Source: Botryotinia globosa (taxonomy: Eukaryota; Ascomycota; Leotiomycetes; Helotiales; Sclerotiniaceae). Taken from it: 64,000 nucleotides of DNA. This document shows, piece after piece, positions 60,392 through 64,000 of the stretch. The stretch's first letter is position 1. Every line of letters starts with the position of its first letter. The translations under genes and the position numbers were made by a program. The stretch lies in the NCBI GenBank assembly GCA_014898425.1, contig RCSZ01000004.1, positions 2,294,001 to 2,358,000 of the forward strand, read 5' to 3'. The notes below the pieces were generated by a model, which saw nothing but the letters and a program-made list of their open reading frames with translations, searched no databases and was not told where the DNA came from.

Positions 60392-61746
60392 GTTTTGAGA
60401 TGGGGATTATGTATGGTATTAGAGGGGATTTTTTCTTAGTATATATATCCCTCTTCTTGGACTTTGTTACAGTGGCTGTCTGCTTGTTATGCTCATATGT
60501 TATTGATGGGATGTGTTTGCTTGACTCATCTGCGTGATCGAGTCTTGCTGTTGAATTTGAAAGACTCGTCTCGATGCTTGATTTACGGGAATACAAATGA
60601 ATCATTGATTTCTATATTCATTGGTTCATAAATATTGACTTGTGCCAGTGACTTGTCATAACCTTAGCAAATCACTCTTCGGCGGATATAGCCATGAGTA
60701 CTCGTCCCCTATCAGAGTATTCGTCACTTCGAGCATGCATTTTACCCTGTCTCCTCATCGAATACTGCCTTTGAGATTTATATTTTATAAACAAACTCGA
60801 GTGGATACCTAGATAGTTATGAGTACCGAGAATCATATTATCATTAAAATCAAAATATAACGATTAAACCAGGGCATGAAAAGCTACAAGTCCGAAGGTC
60901 CTAGCTGGAAAAGTGTTATAAATACACTGAAGGTCTAAATCTCTTGTAGCATGGTGATGAGATTACTAGGGCAAGCTTTTTTATTTTCATGTCAATTGTT
61001 AATATTAAGAAAAACGTTATGGACTTTATGTTTTATAATTACTATGCAAAAAGCTATTATATATATTCCTGAATTGATTGGTTTATTCGAAGATTTATAT
61101 TTGGAGAGATACTTGTTTGTTTCTATAGGGTTAAAATAGCCTTACTTGTTTTAATGAATTGAGATTAGTTAACGAAATTATCGAAGACTGAATATTATTA
61201 TTAAATAACAAAGTAAATATTCATTGAAATGCTCGAAAGAATACCCGGATGGACCGTGAGTGTACCTACCCGCTACCCATCTACTCATCATTTGTTACGG
61301 ATAATGACTGAATTGCATCTGTAGGATTTGTAAACAATGCCACTGTCTGCAAGAGTAACAAGAGAAGAACAACCAGAAAAGAAAATAACAACACAGACGA
61401 AGACTGAGCTCTAGATATAGATATTAACTCTTTGTCTATCTTTGAAGAACCAATAAGTACCACGTTATCTCAAGGCCTACAAAGACTTGAGTACATCTAG
61501 AGCAGTAGATGATCGCAGCAGGCCACTTGACCAATCCTATTATCTTTAATGTTTTCATCTCACACAGTAAAATCAATCTTACACACATTCACAAATAGCA
61601 CAAATAGCATACATTTTTTGAAAAAGAAAATGATCAATTTATATAAATTACAAAACTGCAGAACAAAGAAAATTAAGAAATCGCAAGACGACATCAGAAC
61701 CAGCCTGATCAACAAATCAAAACTCACCACCAGCGTAAACGACATC
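60392..61746. other. Intergenic, no gene seen
   Basis: Moderately AT-rich (especially 60770-61220), with short motif-free frames. It includes the 3' flank of the gene at 61747. Confidence 0.45.
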
Positions 61747-62913
61747 TCAGTTCAAGATCCTTCCCAAAGCCATCGGACCAGCCGGAACAATAGGAGAAGA
61801 AGGAAGAGGATATCTCCCATTCGCGAGTCGAACGACTGAAGTGGGAGAGGAATTCTCATCCTCGACCATGAGGGTTCGAAACGCGCGAGCAAAGAGTGGA
61901 GTTTGCTCTCGAGAATCGGAGGCGGAGACAGGTGTGTTGTATGCAGTGGGTGAGGAATTCTCATCATCGCCGAGAAGGATGGGTTGTTTGCGGGATCCGG
62001 GGGCGGAGAGCGGGGGCGAGGGCTCGGGAGCTGCAGATCGCTGTCTATACTGGAGAGATCGCGCGGCAGAAGCACGAGCGATCGCGGTAGCGTTCAAATG
62101 GGCTCTTCCCTGCAACTCTCTTCCGACAACTTGACGGATGCGCGGAAGTGGAAGGTGCATGTTGGTGTGTCTTGGCGGAGCTAGGAGATGAGCGCGAGCG
62201 AGAGCGAGGGCGGCGGCGCGTTGTAGGGCTTCAGGACTGGGAGGCTGGATGTTGCGTCGAGTACTGGTGGAGACTTTGGTTAGGATCAGCCCGTTGGGAA
62301 GGAGGATGCGCTTGTCCGGGAGGAGGTAAGTGTGGTGTGGAAAACGGTTGGTGCTACCGGGAATGCGGACGGTGCCTGCTGGGAGACAAGTAGTGCCTGG
62401 AGGGAGTGAGAGTCTTGAGGTTTGGTGTACAGGTGCTTGCATTGGAGCTAGGACGGGCCCTTGCTGTTGACCTTGTGGGACTTGAATTGGCACTTGCTGA
62501 AGTCTCTGTGGAGCTTGGACGGGCGCCTGTTGTTGTATCTGTGGGACTTCCACTGGCACTTGCTGTGGCATTTGCGGAGTTTCAAGCGGCACTTGCTGTT
62601 GTTTTTGTGGGACTTGTACTGGCACTTGCTGTACCTGTGGAGCTTGGACTGGTGCATCTCGAATCGGCGGTAGCGTAGCCGCTTTATCTACCTTTTCACA
62701 GCAGCTGCGATACTGTGTATAAAAGCTACTAAGTGTCATGGGTCTTGGGAGCCAGGGTTCCGAAGAATGAAGCTCACCACCGGGTAGATGACGTGCTTGT
62801 TCGGTCTTAAAAAGTCTCTGGATCTGGGTACCGGTTAAATATCGAGTAGACGGTTGTTTGTAGAGTGACTCGAGGACCTCGAGCTCGGCGGCGGTCCATG
62901 GAGGGTGATACAT
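61747..62913 (-). CDS. Myb/SANT-like N-terminus, Pro/Gln-repeat protein
   Basis: Single-exon 388-aa protein. It begins MYHPPWTAAELEVLESLYKQ, a tryptophan-led helix resembling the start of a Myb/SANT-like DNA-binding domain, with TGTQIQRLF as the probable second helix; only part of a domain is present. Residues about 85-160 are a degenerate repeat of PVQVPQ/QQQVP units, about ten copies, encoded by a DNA minisatellite near 62450-62660. The C-terminal half is Ala/Arg/Pro-rich. Two copies of DDENSSPT/EDENSSPT lie around residues 316 and 352, each followed within a short distance by Val or Ala-rich text, suggesting an internal duplication. A nuclear role is possible but unproven. Confidence 0.65.
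   Translation of the reverse strand: MYHPPWTAAELEVLESLYKQPSTRYLTGTQIQRLFKTEQARHLPGGELHSSEPWLPRPMTLSSFYTQYRSCCEKVDKAATLPPIRDAPVQAPQVQQVPVQVPQKQQQVPLETPQMPQQVPVEVPQIQQQAPVQAPQRLQQVPIQVPQGQQQGPVLAPMQAPVHQTSRLSLPPGTTCLPAGTVRIPGSTNRFPHHTYLLPDKRILLPNGLILTKVSTSTRRNIQPPSPEALQRAAALALARAHLLAPPRHTNMHLPLPRIRQVVGRELQGRAHLNATAIARASAARSLQYRQRSAAPEPSPPLSAPGSRKQPILLGDDENSSPTAYNTPVSASDSREQTPLFARAFRTLMVEDENSSPTSVVRLANGRYPLPSSPIVPAGPMALGRILN
62440..62665. repeat. Coding minisatellite in the Pro/Gln-rich gene
   Basis: Tandem units of about 24 and 48 nt built on GGCACTTGCTGT and GGGACTT cores (plus strand) encode the PVQVPQ-type peptide repeats of the minus-strand gene. Copies differ by several substitutions. Confidence 0.75.
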
Positions 62914-63512
62914 GGTGGGCTTTGGGGTGTTTAAAGCTGGGTATTGATACTCGGGTTGTTCTAACTAGGTTGATTGGCTATAGTAAGAAGTGTGCGATTG
63001 AATAGATAGTTTGGAATGCTGAGATAATATAATGTGATGTTCTCTCTCCATTTTATGTATGAGCACGTGGATTGTTCAATAGCTTTTTCTCAGGCTATGT
63101 CTCTTTGATCCAATTTTCTTTTCTTTCAGAACTTCTTAGACAAAGCATTTTTGCACAAAGAATGTTTAGATATTAACAATAGGACATTATACTTTTGTTA
63201 CGGGTGTGAGCATTGTTCAATCATTGATACGGAAATGTTCACTGATTAGTCTGGGCATTAGTAGTGTGGAAGCGCCCTCCTGGAGTAAGCGATCAAGACT
63301 GACTATCCACCAAGCCAAGAGAATAGCATCCAAACAAAACTTATATCGCCATTTAAATATAGCAATGACTTGAAGCATGTTTCGATGTTCTATTTCCCAT
63401 CTATTACCTATACCTACTTTACTCTTCAGATATTCCCTTCCGAACCATCCCAAAGAAAAAAGTAAGTAGACCCACCAAACCCAATTCCCAAACCCCACCA
63501 ACAAAACTAACC
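62914..63512. other. Shared promoter region between divergent genes
   Basis: The genes at 61747-62913 (minus) and 63513-63896 (plus) diverge from this 600-bp region. No motif is distinctive. Confidence 0.45.
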
Positions 63513-63896
63513 ATGCGTACCCCCCCCATACCCTTTCCCTCTACCGAAAAAGCCTTCATCCTCTCCCTCAGCACCCTCCACAACATCCGGCTCAACCACC
63601 GCACCAGCCGCAACACCTGGCCGCAAATCATCTTCGCCGTCGAAATCGAAGCTCTTCTCCACTATCCCGGCGGAGAACATTTCGACACCGATCCTTGGCC
63701 CGCAAGAGTCTATACCGCTATCTCTCTCAGAAAATACGTCGAGCGCTGGATGCTCGAGGTGAAAAGGGATGAGATAGCGAGGTTGAGAGCGGAGGGGGGG
63801 AGAACGTTGACGGAGATTATCGAGGAACATATTGAGTCGGGAGAGTGTGTGAGGACAAATTTTTGGGGCTGGGTGATGGAGCCTGGATGGGTGTAG
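63513..63896 (+). CDS. Hypothetical 127-aa protein
   Basis: Single exon from ATG 63513 (MRTPPIPFPSTEKAFILSLS) to TAG 63896. It is a mostly helical, tryptophan-containing protein with GEHFDTDPWPARVYTAISLR, KYVERWMLEVKRDEIARLRA and a closing NFWGWVMEPGWV. There is no signal peptide or known domain. High GC relative to its surroundings and balanced codon use support coding. It is transcribed away from the Myb/SANT-like gene. Confidence 0.55.
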   Translation: MRTPPIPFPSTEKAFILSLSTLHNIRLNHRTSRNTWPQIIFAVEIEALLHYPGGEHFDTDPWPARVYTAISLRKYVERWMLEVKRDEIARLRAEGGRTLTEIIEEHIESGECVRTNFWGWVMEPGWV

Positions 63897-64000
63897 CTTG
63901 GAGGTGGGTGGTTTCGCTTAGATGAGTGTTTGTTTCGGTAAGGGCTTGGCGAATAGATATCTAGATTGATTGAAAGAGAAATTATTAGTATATTTAGACA

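Overview
The window is nuclear DNA of a filamentous ascomycete. Its genes carry short GT-AG introns (about 45-170 nt) with fungal branch-site sequences. It encodes a velvet regulator, a HET-domain protein, a Pik1-type lipid kinase, a fungal CTP synthase and two families of fungal MFS transporters. Gene-poor stretches are extremely AT-rich and carry the one-sided C-to-T / G-to-A signature of repeat-induced point mutation (RIP). The gene set and AT-isochore style suggest Leotiomycetes, possibly Sclerotiniaceae (Botrytis/Sclerotinia/Monilinia relatives). That placement is an inference, not proven.

Layout. 1-18 kb is an accessory, decaying region: a broken berberine-bridge-type FAD oxidase, a MITE-like element with 26-bp inverted ends, an unrecognised 505-aa gene preceded by repeated promoter cassettes, a broken secreted cysteine-rich gene, a frameshifted small cysteine-rich gene, an intact HET-domain gene and about 5.5 kb without a convincing gene. 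18.4-37.5 kb is a conserved block: velvet factor (VelC type), CTP synthase, a protein-kinase-domain protein, a sugar-transporter-family MFS protein, PIK1 and an LRR-like protein with an N-terminal hydrophobic segment. 38.6-46.2 kb is an AT-rich block containing one complete, RIP-inactivated Ty3/gypsy-type LTR retrotransposon (38724-45476, minus strand) with 159-bp LTRs and a perfect 5-bp target duplication. 46.2-49.2 kb is simple-sequence-rich. An UNC93-like transporter follows (49.3-51.1 kb), then a second AT-rich and microsatellite-rich block (51.2-56.2 kb). The last 8 kb has a coiled-coil protein, a possible small spliced gene, a Myb/SANT-like proline/glutamine-rich protein and a short hypothetical protein.

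Functional links. The housekeeping genes (CTP synthesis, PI4P synthesis at the Golgi, sugar uptake, velvet development control) are independent transcription units; there is no sign of a metabolic cluster. The most unusual observation is in the CTP synthase gene. One of its five introns appears to be AT-AC (ATATGT...GAAC), because none of the GT-AG joins tried preserves the highly conserved N-terminal reading frame. The second is that the two LTRs of the retroelement differ at roughly 29 of 159 sites, all transitions, with no indels.
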